Origin: Akkermansiaceae bacterium
GTDB lineage: Bacteria; Verrucomicrobiota; Verrucomicrobiia; Verrucomicrobiales; Akkermansiaceae
Assembly (NCBI GenBank): GCA_947491475.1
Contig: CANLKN010000003.1
Location: forward strand, 1 to 64,000
DNA: 64,000 nucleotides
Reading direction: 5' to 3'
The notes beneath the pieces were generated by a model that worked only from the letters and a program-made list of their open reading frames with translations, was not told the origin of the DNA and made no database searches. The position numbers and the translations under genes were made by a program. Shown one piece after another: positions 40,168 through 49,526 of the stretch (the stretch's first letter is position 1; every line of letters begins with the position of its first letter).

Positions 40168-40577
40168 CCCACTTGCTCGACACCTCGGCGATTCTGGTCC
40201 ATTTCCTGGATGAACCGGGCGCGGATCAAGTGGAGGCGCTGCTGGCCGGCGGCGCGAACGTCGCGGGACTTGCCGCACCCTCCTGGGCGGAACTCGACCG
40301 CCGCTTGCAGGAGCTAATTCCCGATGTGGCCGAGGCGGCGCGTGTCATGCGGCACTACACCCGCTCGCTGTGTGCATTCGTTGCGGTGGATGAAGCCGCT
40401 GTCTTGGCGGCCATGAAAATCCGCCACGGCTGCGCCTGCCGCCTGCCGCTGGTGGATGCCCTGATTGCCGGCTGCGCTGCATGCCATGGCCTCACTCTCG
40501 TCCACCGCGACAAGCACATGGACGCGATCCCGTCCGATCAAGTGGCGGTGCTCCGCCTGCCGGACAGGGCGGTCTGA
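40164..40577 (+). CDS. PIN-domain toxin (VapC-like)
   Basis: THLLDTSAILVHFLDEPGADQV; CRLPLVDALIAGCAACHGLTLVHRDKHMDAI; overlaps antitoxin by 4 bp. Confidence 0.85.
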   Translation: MTHLLDTSAILVHFLDEPGADQVEALLAGGANVAGLAAPSWAELDRRLQELIPDVAEAARVMRHYTRSLCAFVAVDEAAVLAAMKIRHGCACRLPLVDALIAGCAACHGLTLVHRDKHMDAIPSDQVAVLRLPDRAV

Positions 40578-40632
40578 AGATCCGCGCTCCGCAGTGAGAT
40601 GAACGTCCAAAACCATTCGCGACTTTTTCGCT

Positions 40633-41180
40633 TCAGGCGGGTTTGAAAAACGTCATCTTCCGAGTCTGCAGGAAGCGCCGGAATCCGATGGCTTGCTTGA
40701 TGATGCCAAAGACGGGTTCGACAGTTTCCTTGCGAAGGCCGTAGAGTTGCTTGCCTTCCGCTGTATCTAACCGATGCGCCATTCGTTCGGCCACCGGCGC
40801 GTTTGCCGGTGGTGGCGATGGGTCGTCGCGCACTTCGAGTTGGGCGATGCTGCGGCCATGTCTCTGCCGTTGTGAGGCGTAAACGGTGGGGCTTTGGTCG
40901 CCGGTTTCCACAGTTTGCACGGCAGCTTCACTGAAGTATCCACTATCCACCAGTGCGTTGCCCACTTGGCTGATGGAGGGTGGGTATTGGGCGTGACCGG
41001 TGCCGCGCTAGTTGGTGCGCGCACGGCTCAGATCCAGAGCTTTGACCGCATCCATGATGAAGTGCACCATGTGATCCGGGGCCACCCAGTCGCGCAGGTC
41101 GGGCGGCAGCAGTAGCGGGGTGTCGTGGTCAATGTGTCGGTTTCTTTCGAAGGACTGCCAGGTAAGGTGGAGAACAAGCC
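40633..41180 (-). mobile_element. IS1182-like transposase remnant (stop codon and internal deletion)
   Basis: PPDLRDWVAPDHMVHFIMDAVKALDLSRARTN*RGTGHAQYPPSISQ joined to VGNALVDSGYFSEAAV...EPVFGIIKQAIGFRRFL. Confidence 0.75.
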
Positions 41181-41221
41181 CGGTTCCAACACCTTGGACG
41201 TGCCGGTGGGCAACCTCTGAA

Positions 41222-41884
41222 TCAACCGCCAGATGCTCGGCGTGTGAACCGGATCCAGTGGTTGTTGAAGGGGGTTTTTCCCCATAGCGGCCTGATTTCA
41301 AGATCTCCGAATGGGCTGAGAATGCGCTCGAAATCCTCGTGTGTCGGGTAGTGGGTGGGCGCTGCTTGCATCCAGCGTGTGGCCTTTGCCAGCAAATCTC
41401 CTGCGACGGTGATTTTGAAACGCCATGAATCGTCGCGGATGCCGGAGCGGATTAGCAGGAGCCCGCCGGGAGCGACACGCGATGCGGCAAGTCGCAACAG
41501 GGTTTCCTGCGCTTCTGGATCAAAGAACTGGAGGATATCGAGAATGCAGACGTTGCCTTGGTGATCGGGCAGACCTTTACGGGCGTCGTGCGCTTCGAAG
41601 GCGATTCCGCTGAGCCCAGCGCTTGTCGCGGCCTGGCGGGCGGAGTGGATCTTGCGCGAGTCGTAATCGAGACCGTGGACCGGCACATCGATGCCGCGGG
41701 AGCGCAGGAAATGGGCGGAGAGCCCGATGCCGCAGCCGATATCTAACAAAGGCAAATCGGATGCGGCGAGGTCCGCGGCGAGCGCTTCGTAGAGTGGATC
41801 GGTCCGCAGTTTGGAGGCGGCGTAGTGACGGTCCCAATGGCTGGGAAAAGATCCGGCAATTTCGCGAAGAGTGTGGGATTTCAC
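41222..41884 (-). CDS. class I SAM-dependent methyltransferase
   Basis: LPLLDIGCGIGLSAHFLRSRGIDVPVHGLDYD. Confidence 0.82.
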   Translation of the reverse strand: MKSHTLREIAGSFPSHWDRHYAASKLRTDPLYEALAADLAASDLPLLDIGCGIGLSAHFLRSRGIDVPVHGLDYDSRKIHSARQAATSAGLSGIAFEAHDARKGLPDHQGNVCILDILQFFDPEAQETLLRLAASRVAPGGLLLIRSGIRDDSWRFKITVAGDLLAKATRWMQAAPTHYPTHEDFERILSPFGDLEIRPLWGKTPFNNHWIRFTRRASGG

Positions 41885-42654
41885 GGTGAGAATTGGCTGA
41901 GTGGATTGCGACCACGGGTGAGCAGAACCGGCAGGCGTGCGAAAAAACCGAGGAACAAGCGCAAGTGCATCCAGATGAGCAGGCGGTTGTCCCGGAAGTA
42001 GCGGAACTGCGAGATGCCGCCGTCTTCCTTGGCCGGATAACGCACTGCGGTCGGCAGTTTGATGATCGGCACGCCGCGCCAGGCAAGGCGGACTGCCACC
42101 TCGGGCTCGAAATCAAAGCGCCGCGCGTGGCGGGTGGATTCCATCACCGAGAGCAGGTCGGCGGCGGGGTAAAGGCGCATGCCGAAGAGCGAATCGCCGA
42201 TGCCCCAGCAGAGCGTTTCGAGATTGGCCCAGAAGTTGGAAAGTTTGCGACCGTTCACGCGGATGGCCGGGGCGAATGAATCAAACACCGGCTTGCCGAA
42301 GACTGCCGCCTCGGGATGCGCCGCGGAGATTTTCAGGAATTCAGTAATCCGCGCCGCCGGGTGCTGGCCGTCCGAATCCATCGTCAGCACATGCGTGAAA
42401 CCTTCATCCACCGCCAGTCGGAGCGCGTGCAGAAGTGCCGCGCCCTTGCCGCGGTTTGGTGCGAGGGATATGATCCGGAAATCCGGGTTTGCGGGCGATT
42501 CCAAGTCGTGCAGAGTTTCCTGCGAGCCGTCGGTGGAACCATCGATGACCACCCACACCGGACACGGACTTGTTAGAACGGCGGCCACGGTTTTGCGCAG
42601 GATGCGTCCGGTGTTATAACTCGGAATGAGGATAAGTGGGCGCGTTTCTGTCAT
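41881..42654 (-). CDS. glycosyltransferase family 2
   Basis: LILIPSYNTGRILRKTV...DGSTDGSQETL...FTHVLTMDSDGQHPAARI. Confidence 0.88.
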   Translation of the reverse strand: MTETRPLILIPSYNTGRILRKTVAAVLTSPCPVWVVIDGSTDGSQETLHDLESPANPDFRIISLAPNRGKGAALLHALRLAVDEGFTHVLTMDSDGQHPAARITEFLKISAAHPEAAVFGKPVFDSFAPAIRVNGRKLSNFWANLETLCWGIGDSLFGMRLYPAADLLSVMESTRHARRFDFEPEVAVRLAWRGVPIIKLPTAVRYPAKEDGGISQFRYFRDNRLLIWMHLRLFLGFFARLPVLLTRGRNPLSQFSP

Positions 42655-42696
42655 CTGCGACGCTTATGTAGCCAGCGCACGCGGCATGGGCAAGCA

Positions 42697-43623
42697 TCAC
42701 AAATCCGCGGTTGCGGGAGCCACGGATTTGCGCCGCAGCGGATGGGGTTTGGAGAGCTCCTGCTCGAAGACCGACTGCAGCCGCGCGGTGAATGCCTGCG
42801 AGCTTTCATCCGGAGCGGGGACCAGCGGCTCGCCCACCTCGATGAGCACATGGATGGGAAACACCGGGCGTTTCCACAGTGGCCAGCCTTTTTCGAGGTA
42901 GCGGGTATCACTGCGGATGAATATCGGATAGACGGGCACGTTTGCCCGCAGGGCGATGATGGCGCAGCCGCCTTTGAAAGGATTGGTCCACAGCGCGTCG
43001 CGCCGGGTGCGGGTGCCTTCCGGAAACAATAACAACTGGGAATCTTCTGTTAGGCTGGCGGCGGCGCTGCGGATCATGCGGCTCATGCCATCGTTGGCGA
43101 TGTATCCGGCCAGCCGCGCCCCACCGCCGAGCAGTGGATTTCCGAGGATGGATTTTTTCATCACGCAAACGGCGTTGGGCAGGCGGGCGATGATGAACAC
43201 CACGTCCCACAGCGAGATGTGATTCGGTGCGATGACCGCCGGTCCCGGCCGGGTGCCAAGTCTGCCGAGCGCAGCGCTGTCCAACCGGACGAGATCGGCG
43301 AGTCGCAGATAGACCACAAAGGAGCGGAACAAATAATGCAGCAGGAAACGCCCGAGGCGCACGCCGGTGCGACGTGGCAGCATCAGATGGAGCGGCCCGC
43401 CGATCAGTGTGAGCAAGCCCCCGAAGACCGCCCAGTAGAGCAATCCGAGCGCCATCGCCACGATGTCCCATGGCAGCCGCAACCATGAGCGCAAACCACG
43501 TTTGCCAGTGGAAACGGGAGATGGTCTGGCAGGGAGCGCGGATGGCACGGCGGGGCAGGCTAGGACTGGATTTTCAATGGGTCGATTTGATTTTTGTGCG
43601 AGCTCCGGCGGCGGGATTTCCAT
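42697..43623 (-). CDS. 1-acyl-sn-glycerol-3-phosphate acyltransferase (PlsC-like)
   Basis: AVIAPNHISLWDVVFI (NHxxxxD); LLLFPEGTRTRRDAL. Confidence 0.88.
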   Translation of the reverse strand: MEIPPPELAQKSNRPIENPVLACPAVPSALPARPSPVSTGKRGLRSWLRLPWDIVAMALGLLYWAVFGGLLTLIGGPLHLMLPRRTGVRLGRFLLHYLFRSFVVYLRLADLVRLDSAALGRLGTRPGPAVIAPNHISLWDVVFIIARLPNAVCVMKKSILGNPLLGGGARLAGYIANDGMSRMIRSAAASLTEDSQLLLFPEGTRTRRDALWTNPFKGGCAIIALRANVPVYPIFIRSDTRYLEKGWPLWKRPVFPIHVLIEVGEPLVPAPDESSQAFTARLQSVFEQELSKPHPLRRKSVAPATADL

Positions 43624-43687
43624 TGCATTCCGCAGGCTCCGGTGCTGATAGTCCTCCCGCGTGAGCCACTTTCGATTCATTCCATCC

Positions 43688-44347
43688 ATGTCATGCGTGC
43701 CGCTGCTTGCGGTGGTTTTTGCCTTGTCCCCGGCAGTTTGCGCCGCCGAGGCAGCAAAGCCGGTTCCCGCGCCGGAAGCGAAAAGTGAAGCGCCAGTCAA
43801 ACCAGTGCCGCTGCCAGCCACGCCGGCCGAGAGCACCCCAGATGGTCCCGATGACCAGGCCGCCATGGAGGATGCGGAGGAAGCGGTGGCCGTGGCCATC
43901 CCGGTGAATGCCGATCCAGTGCGCGTCTATGGCTGGCGCGAGGATGTCTTGATCGATGGCATGAATGAGAAACTTCTTGCCAAGCTGGATACCGGCGCGC
44001 TGACCAGTTCGATCCACGCCGAGGACAAGGAGCTATTCGAGCGGGACGGGAAGAAGTGGGTGCGCTTCATCGTCACCGACACCCGCAAGGGCAGCAAGAT
44101 CCGCGCCCGGCTTGAGGCACCGTTGGTGCGCACCGCCCGGATCAAGGAGCCGAATGCGGAGTCCGTGGCGCGCGAGGTGGTGCGCTTGTCATTTCAGATA
44201 GGCGATCGCAAGGTGCGCGGCGAGTTCACGCTGAACAACCGCAACAACATGCTCGCTCCCGTGCTGCTCGGCCGCTCCGTGCTTAAAGATCTCGGATGGA
44301 TCGATTCCACGCGCACTCATCTTGCCGACCAGAATATCTCCCGCTGA
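43688..44347 (+). CDS. retropepsin-like / RimK-associated 'ATP-dependent zinc protease' family, secreted
   Basis: VYGWREDVLIDGMNEKLLAKLDTGALTSSIHAED...VLLGRSVLKDLGWIDSTRTHL. Confidence 0.82.
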   Translation: MSCVPLLAVVFALSPAVCAAEAAKPVPAPEAKSEAPVKPVPLPATPAESTPDGPDDQAAMEDAEEAVAVAIPVNADPVRVYGWREDVLIDGMNEKLLAKLDTGALTSSIHAEDKELFERDGKKWVRFIVTDTRKGSKIRARLEAPLVRTARIKEPNAESVAREVVRLSFQIGDRKVRGEFTLNNRNNMLAPVLLGRSVLKDLGWIDSTRTHLADQNISR

Positions 44348-44381
44348 TGCTTTTTCCGCATCGCCGCTTTCATTGATCGTC

Positions 44382-45911
44382 ATGAACACAAGGAGCAAGT
44401 TGATCGTGGCAGTGGTAGGGCTCCTCCTGTTAGGCGGCGGGGTGGCCGCCTACAAGGTGTTCCGGCTTGGCATGCCATTCTGGAAAGGCGAACAAGTCCA
44501 TGACTGGCAGATCGAGGCGCGGGTTTCGTTTCTCGCCACCGGCAGGGCCGTCAAGGCCCGTTTGGCTCTACCGGCCGCCGCCGTCGAGCAGCAGTCAGGC
44601 CAGGAATCCGGATCACTTGGCTATCATTATCATATCGAGCGCGAACTCGGCGAATACACCGCCGTGTGGGCTGCGGAACAACGCGAAGACGGCCAATCGC
44701 TCTACTACCGGGTGCGCTTGCCGGAGTCCACTCGCAGTGGAGGCGAACCCGTGCCCGCAGCCGCCGTCCCGGTGGCAGGAAACCCCGGCCTCACCGGTGC
44801 CTTGGCTCAGGCTGCCAACAGTGTCGTCACTCGCGCGAAATCGCTTACGCAGGACCCGGATTCGCTCTTTGTTGTCATTTTTGATCAAATCCGCAGTGGC
44901 GAATCCTCTCAGGAACACGTTCTGCTCAAGAGCCATTACCAAAAGGAGTTCGGGCAAAACGCGATGATCCAACTGGGCATCGACCTGCTGGAGTTGGCGG
45001 GCGTGCCGGCACGCATCGCCTATGGCGTGCGCCTCGAGGAGGACAGCGGCAGGCATCCACCGGTGCCGCTCGTGGAGTATCACGACGGTGCCTACTGGAA
45101 GGTGCGCGATCCGCTGGACCCCGGCGCGGTGCTTGATGGTCGCGACCTGTTTGTCTGGCACCGTGGCGGCGGGCCCTTGCTCGATGTGACAGGCGGCGAG
45201 GGATCGCAGGTAGTCTTCACTGTGGCCAAAGAGCGGCTCCCGATGTCCAGCCTATCGGACCTGCGCGAATCGCCATTCCTGGTTTCCACCATTCTCGGAT
45301 TGCCTCTATCAGAACGCGCGGTGTTCCGCTACATCGTGCTCATTCCGCTGGGTGCCTTCGTGGTGGTGTTGATGCGCAACATCATTGGCATATCGACATT
45401 AGGCACCTTCATGCCGGTGCTGCTTGCGCTGGCCTTGTTGGAAATTCCACTGGCGCGCGGACTCATCATGTTCGCGGTGCTCATCGGTGCCGGGCTGTGG
45501 TTTCGTTTCCTGCTGTCCCGGCTCAACCTGCTGGTGGTGCCACGGGTGGCGGCCTGTGTGGTGATTGTCACGTTATTGATGATGCTCATGAGTGTGCTCA
45601 GCTACCGGCTTGGCATGAGCGGCGGTGTGCAAATCACCTTGTTTCCGATGATCATCATCGCCTGGACCATCGAGCGCATGTCGCTCATTTGGGAAGAGGA
45701 GGGGAAACAAAGCGCCCTCACGCAGGTGGCAGGCTCGCTGGTGGTGGCGGTGCTGGCTTTCCTGTTCATGAAGATCGGCCAGATCCAATACTGGGCGTTT
45801 TATTTTCCGGAACTGCTGCTGGTGCTGTTGGCCGGCATCCTGCTCATCGGCCGCTACACCGGCTACCGCCTCTCCGAGTTGTTCCGCTTCAAAACCTTCG
45901 CCGATACCTGA
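44382..45911 (+). CDS. inactive transglutaminase fused to 7-TM domain
   Basis: N-terminal periplasmic region, LLELAGVPARIAYGVRLEE, then multiple TMs PLGAFVVVLMRNIIGISTLGTFMPVLLALAL. Confidence 0.82.
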   Translation: MNTRSKLIVAVVGLLLLGGGVAAYKVFRLGMPFWKGEQVHDWQIEARVSFLATGRAVKARLALPAAAVEQQSGQESGSLGYHYHIERELGEYTAVWAAEQREDGQSLYYRVRLPESTRSGGEPVPAAAVPVAGNPGLTGALAQAANSVVTRAKSLTQDPDSLFVVIFDQIRSGESSQEHVLLKSHYQKEFGQNAMIQLGIDLLELAGVPARIAYGVRLEEDSGRHPPVPLVEYHDGAYWKVRDPLDPGAVLDGRDLFVWHRGGGPLLDVTGGEGSQVVFTVAKERLPMSSLSDLRESPFLVSTILGLPLSERAVFRYIVLIPLGAFVVVLMRNIIGISTLGTFMPVLLALALLEIPLARGLIMFAVLIGAGLWFRFLLSRLNLLVVPRVAACVVIVTLLMMLMSVLSYRLGMSGGVQITLFPMIIIAWTIERMSLIWEEEGKQSALTQVAGSLVVAVLAFLFMKIGQIQYWAFYFPELLLVLLAGILLIGRYTGYRLSELFRFKTFADT

Positions 45912-45929
45912 GCACGCAGAGATTGAGCC

Positions 45930-46925
45930 ATGGAGGAAACCTCACAGATGAAGCGCGGCAAGTGGTGGCACCGCTGGATGCTCACGCCGCGCGAACTTCA
46001 CGAGCGCGGCGTGGTGGGCCTCAACATGCGCAATGCCCGCTACCTGCTGCCTAACAACCCGCGGCGGCTTTACCGCCTGGTGGATGACAAACTGCAAACC
46101 AAGGCCCTCGCCGAGCGCGAGGGCCTCTCGGTGCCCGAAACCTATGCTGTGATCCGCACGCCGCGCGATGCCGCCAGGCTGGAGCAAAAACTCTCCGGCC
46201 ATGAGGCATTCGTCATCAAGCCCGCCTGCGGCTCCGGCGGCAAGGGCGTGCTGGTCATCGATGGCCGCGATGAACAGGGCCGCTTTATCAAGCCGAGTGG
46301 CGCGGCGCTCACTCCCGACGAGGTGCGCCACCACGTCGCCAACATTCTTGCCGGGCTGTTCAGTCTTTCCGGCCAGCGCGATTGTGCCATCGCCGAATAC
46401 CGGGTGCGTCCATCCAAGGTTCTCACCGACATCAGTTATCAGGGTGCGCCGGACATCCGTATCGTCATGCTGCATGGCTATCCGGTGATGGCGATGCTGC
46501 GCGCCGCCACCCGCGAGTCCGACGGCCGTGCGAACCTGCACCAAGGGGCGCTGGGCATCGGCATCGACCTCGCCACCGGCCGCACCATCCGCGCGGTGCA
46601 CCATGGCAACCCCCTGCTCATCCATCCGGACATGGAGGTGGGTTTGATCGGCATCCAGCTGCCGCAATGGAACAAGATCCTCGACATCGCCGTGACCTGC
46701 CAGGAAATGACCGGACTCGGATACCTCGGAGTTGATATCATGATCGATGAAACGCTCGGCCCCTTGATGATCGAAGTGAACGCGCGTCCCGGCCTTGCGA
46801 TTCAGTTAGCCAATGGAGTGGGTCTGTTGCGTCGTCTGGAACCTGTGGTCAAACAACACACGCGCCATCCGGGTTTCGGCCATGCCGAGAAAATCGCCTT
46901 TTCACAAAGCCACTTCGGTGCGTGA
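45930..46925 (+). CDS. alpha-L-glutamate ligase-like ATP-grasp protein
   Basis: MNMRNARYLLPNNPRRLYRLVDDKLQTKALAE; FVIKPACGSGGKGVLVI; GLGYLGVDIMIDETLGPLMIEVNARPGLAIQLAN. Confidence 0.85.
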   Translation: MEETSQMKRGKWWHRWMLTPRELHERGVVGLNMRNARYLLPNNPRRLYRLVDDKLQTKALAEREGLSVPETYAVIRTPRDAARLEQKLSGHEAFVIKPACGSGGKGVLVIDGRDEQGRFIKPSGAALTPDEVRHHVANILAGLFSLSGQRDCAIAEYRVRPSKVLTDISYQGAPDIRIVMLHGYPVMAMLRAATRESDGRANLHQGALGIGIDLATGRTIRAVHHGNPLLIHPDMEVGLIGIQLPQWNKILDIAVTCQEMTGLGYLGVDIMIDETLGPLMIEVNARPGLAIQLANGVGLLRRLEPVVKQHTRHPGFGHAEKIAFSQSHFGA

Positions 46926-47030
46926 TCATGGAATGCGGTGGCAGGCCACCGCTTTGGCTCAATCCCAACACTCTACCGGCCAAGCCAAAGTGCTTGCCGG
47001 TGCGAAAATCCCGCCTATTCCGCCAACCTC

Positions 47031-49376
47031 TCACCTTGAGAGCGAGCGGATCAGCTGGATCGCCTCGGGAAAATCCTGGCGGATCTGCAGTGCCATGGTG
47101 GCGGCGGCGATGGCTTCATCTCGGCGGCCGAGGCGGGCGAAGATGGTGGCGCGGGCGTAGGGAATCGCATGATCCGATGGCTCCGCAGCCTCGCCCTTGA
47201 GCAGGGCTTCGATGGCTTTTTCCGGCTGGTTCATGCCGTTGTAGGCGAGGCCGAGGTTATACCATGCGCGTCCGTTCGAGGGATCGAGTTCGACGGTTTT
47301 TTCGAGTGCTGCCACGGCTTTTTGCATTTCTCCGGTTTCAGCCATGGCGAGGGCGAATTTATACCGGTATTCGGCTTCCTCCGGCGCGAGGCGGATGGCT
47401 TCCTCAAGTGCCTTGACCGCGCCGGCCATGTCGCCGCTGGTGCTGAGCAGGATGGCAAGGTCGTGGTGGAAGGGCGGGGAGTTGGGATCCCACTCGATGG
47501 CCTTGCGGATCTGGCGGATCGCAGCCGGGGTGTCGCCGCGCAGATAGGCGAACTGGCTGAGCTGCATCCGTCCGGTGGGTTGGTCGGAGTTGATGTCGAG
47601 CATGTGGGTGAGTTCGCGGCCGGCGGTGTGGGTCAGATCGAGAGTGTCCACCAGCGCCCATGCGGCGGCCACGCGCACCGAGCGCGACTCGTCATCCAGC
47701 ATCGGTTTCAGGGCTTTGCGGACCTCCTCGTTACCGGCGCGCGTCTGGTGAACGAGCGTGCGCACGACCGCCTCGCGGACGAGCGGGCTTTTGTTAGAGA
47801 GTTGATCCATCAGCGCCTTGGCGGCGTCCGGATCCATCACCCAGCGGATGAGCAGATGACTTGCGGTGGCCTGCCATGCGGGGATCGGCTCGGTGCCGAG
47901 CATGCGGATAAGTCCCTCGCGGGCGGATGGCTCGCCGCGGCGGGCCTTGGCCACGAGGATGGCGCGGTCGCGGGTGGGGCGCTTGAGGCGCTCGCCGTAG
48001 AATTTGTCCGATTCCTGGATCGCCCAGTCGGTGCTCTTGTCCGTGTGGCAGCGGTTGCAGGCGTTGGGAATGCCATATTCCTTGGTGAGCAGCGGATCGG
48101 GGATGGTGAAACCGTGGTCATGGCGCGGGTGGCGCTGCATGTAGGTGGTCTGCGGCATGTGGCACGAGGTGCAGTCATGGCCGGTGCTGCCGGGCGTGCA
48201 TGGGCTGTGGGTGGCGGGGTTGATCACCGGTGCGGGTGGCTCGGTGCCGCCGGTATGGCAGCGCATGCAAAGCAGGTTGCCGGGAATCAAGCGCTTGTTG
48301 GAGTGCGGTTCGTGGCAATCCCCGCAGCGCACGCCCACATGGTGCATGCGGCTGGAGATGAATGAGGCGTAGGCATAGTTTTCATCGCGCACCTGACCGT
48401 CGGGATGATAGGTATCCGAACCATCGGTGAGGGTGAGGGCGAAGTGGTCGAAATACGACTCACCGGGGATGAGATCGCCGGTGATCTCGCTGCGGCGCGA
48501 GTGGCAGGGGGCGCAGGTTTCGCTCATTTGATCGCGCGTCTGGCGCTTGATGGTGGGATCGGTGAGGCCGAGCTTCTTGTTGTTTTCCAAATCGTCCTTC
48601 GAGTATCCGGGCGGCGGATCTTTCTGCCAATCGACGTGGTCTTTCATCGGGCCATGACAGGCCTCGCAGCCCACGGTCATCTCGGCCATGGTGGTGTGAT
48701 AACTGTTGGTGGAGGGTTCGTAGTTTTTGCGCAGGCGCGTGTTGTGGCAGGCGGCGCACATGGCGTTCCAGTTCATGCCCTGGCCGGTCCAGTCGCCCCA
48801 GTCGCCGGGCTCGCGCTGGTCTTCGCCGAAGACATCGAACCACTCGTTCTTGTGCGGATCATAACTGACATCGCAGGTCTGGAGGCGTCCGCCGGGCGCG
48901 GCGATGAGGAACTGGCGCAGCGGGTTGTTGCCGATGACGCGCACCACCGGAAAGTTTTTGCGCTCCTGACTCCAGCCGCGGGTCAGGATGTGGGCCAGAC
49001 CGTCCTTGTCGAGAAAGACCTCGGAGCGGCGGGCACCGTGATCGAGCGTTTGCCTCGGGGAAAACGCCTGCTTGTCCATGTCCTCGCGGTATTCGCGTTC
49101 GGCGAGGCCGTGATTGGAATCCTTCCAACCGGCGTAGGCGGTCTCATGGCATTCCTTGCACGATGCGGAGCCCGCGTATTTGGCGTGCACCTCGTCTTCC
49201 GGCGCAAGGATCGGAGCAGGGGGGGCAGTGGTTGCCACGGCTCTCTCGTCCGCTGGTTTTGCGGGACTTGCATCTGCTGAAGTCGGCTTGAATGGCTTGG
49301 TGGTCAGGAAAATGCCGGCTGCGATCAGAAAGGCAGCAGCAAGAAGAAGGGTGAGTGGTTTTTTCCAAATTCTCAT
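47031..49376 (-). CDS. multiheme cytochrome c (8 CXXCH) fused to HEAT-like and TPR repeats
   Basis: CKECH, CAACH, CEACH, CAPCH, CGDCH, CMRCH, CTSCH, CNRCH; C-terminal ALEEAIRLAPEEAEYRYKFALAMAETGEMQKAVAALEKTVELDPSNGRAWYNLGLAYN. Confidence 0.9.
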   Translation of the reverse strand: MRIWKKPLTLLLAAAFLIAAGIFLTTKPFKPTSADASPAKPADERAVATTAPPAPILAPEDEVHAKYAGSASCKECHETAYAGWKDSNHGLAEREYREDMDKQAFSPRQTLDHGARRSEVFLDKDGLAHILTRGWSQERKNFPVVRVIGNNPLRQFLIAAPGGRLQTCDVSYDPHKNEWFDVFGEDQREPGDWGDWTGQGMNWNAMCAACHNTRLRKNYEPSTNSYHTTMAEMTVGCEACHGPMKDHVDWQKDPPPGYSKDDLENNKKLGLTDPTIKRQTRDQMSETCAPCHSRRSEITGDLIPGESYFDHFALTLTDGSDTYHPDGQVRDENYAYASFISSRMHHVGVRCGDCHEPHSNKRLIPGNLLCMRCHTGGTEPPAPVINPATHSPCTPGSTGHDCTSCHMPQTTYMQRHPRHDHGFTIPDPLLTKEYGIPNACNRCHTDKSTDWAIQESDKFYGERLKRPTRDRAILVAKARRGEPSAREGLIRMLGTEPIPAWQATASHLLIRWVMDPDAAKALMDQLSNKSPLVREAVVRTLVHQTRAGNEEVRKALKPMLDDESRSVRVAAAWALVDTLDLTHTAGRELTHMLDINSDQPTGRMQLSQFAYLRGDTPAAIRQIRKAIEWDPNSPPFHHDLAILLSTSGDMAGAVKALEEAIRLAPEEAEYRYKFALAMAETGEMQKAVAALEKTVELDPSNGRAWYNLGLAYNGMNQPEKAIEALLKGEAAEPSDHAIPYARATIFARLGRRDEAIAAATMALQIRQDFPEAIQLIRSLSR

Positions 49377-49526
49377 GTCAAACCGCAGGCTGGCACCAAT
49401 GAACCGGGGGATGAGGGCCACGTCCAGAGCCATTTCATCCTTTGGGATGCATCTACAAAAAAGCGGAGGATTGGAAATTGGGATGGCAAAACATGAAATA
49501 TCCGAACGGGCAGGCATGCGGCAGGG

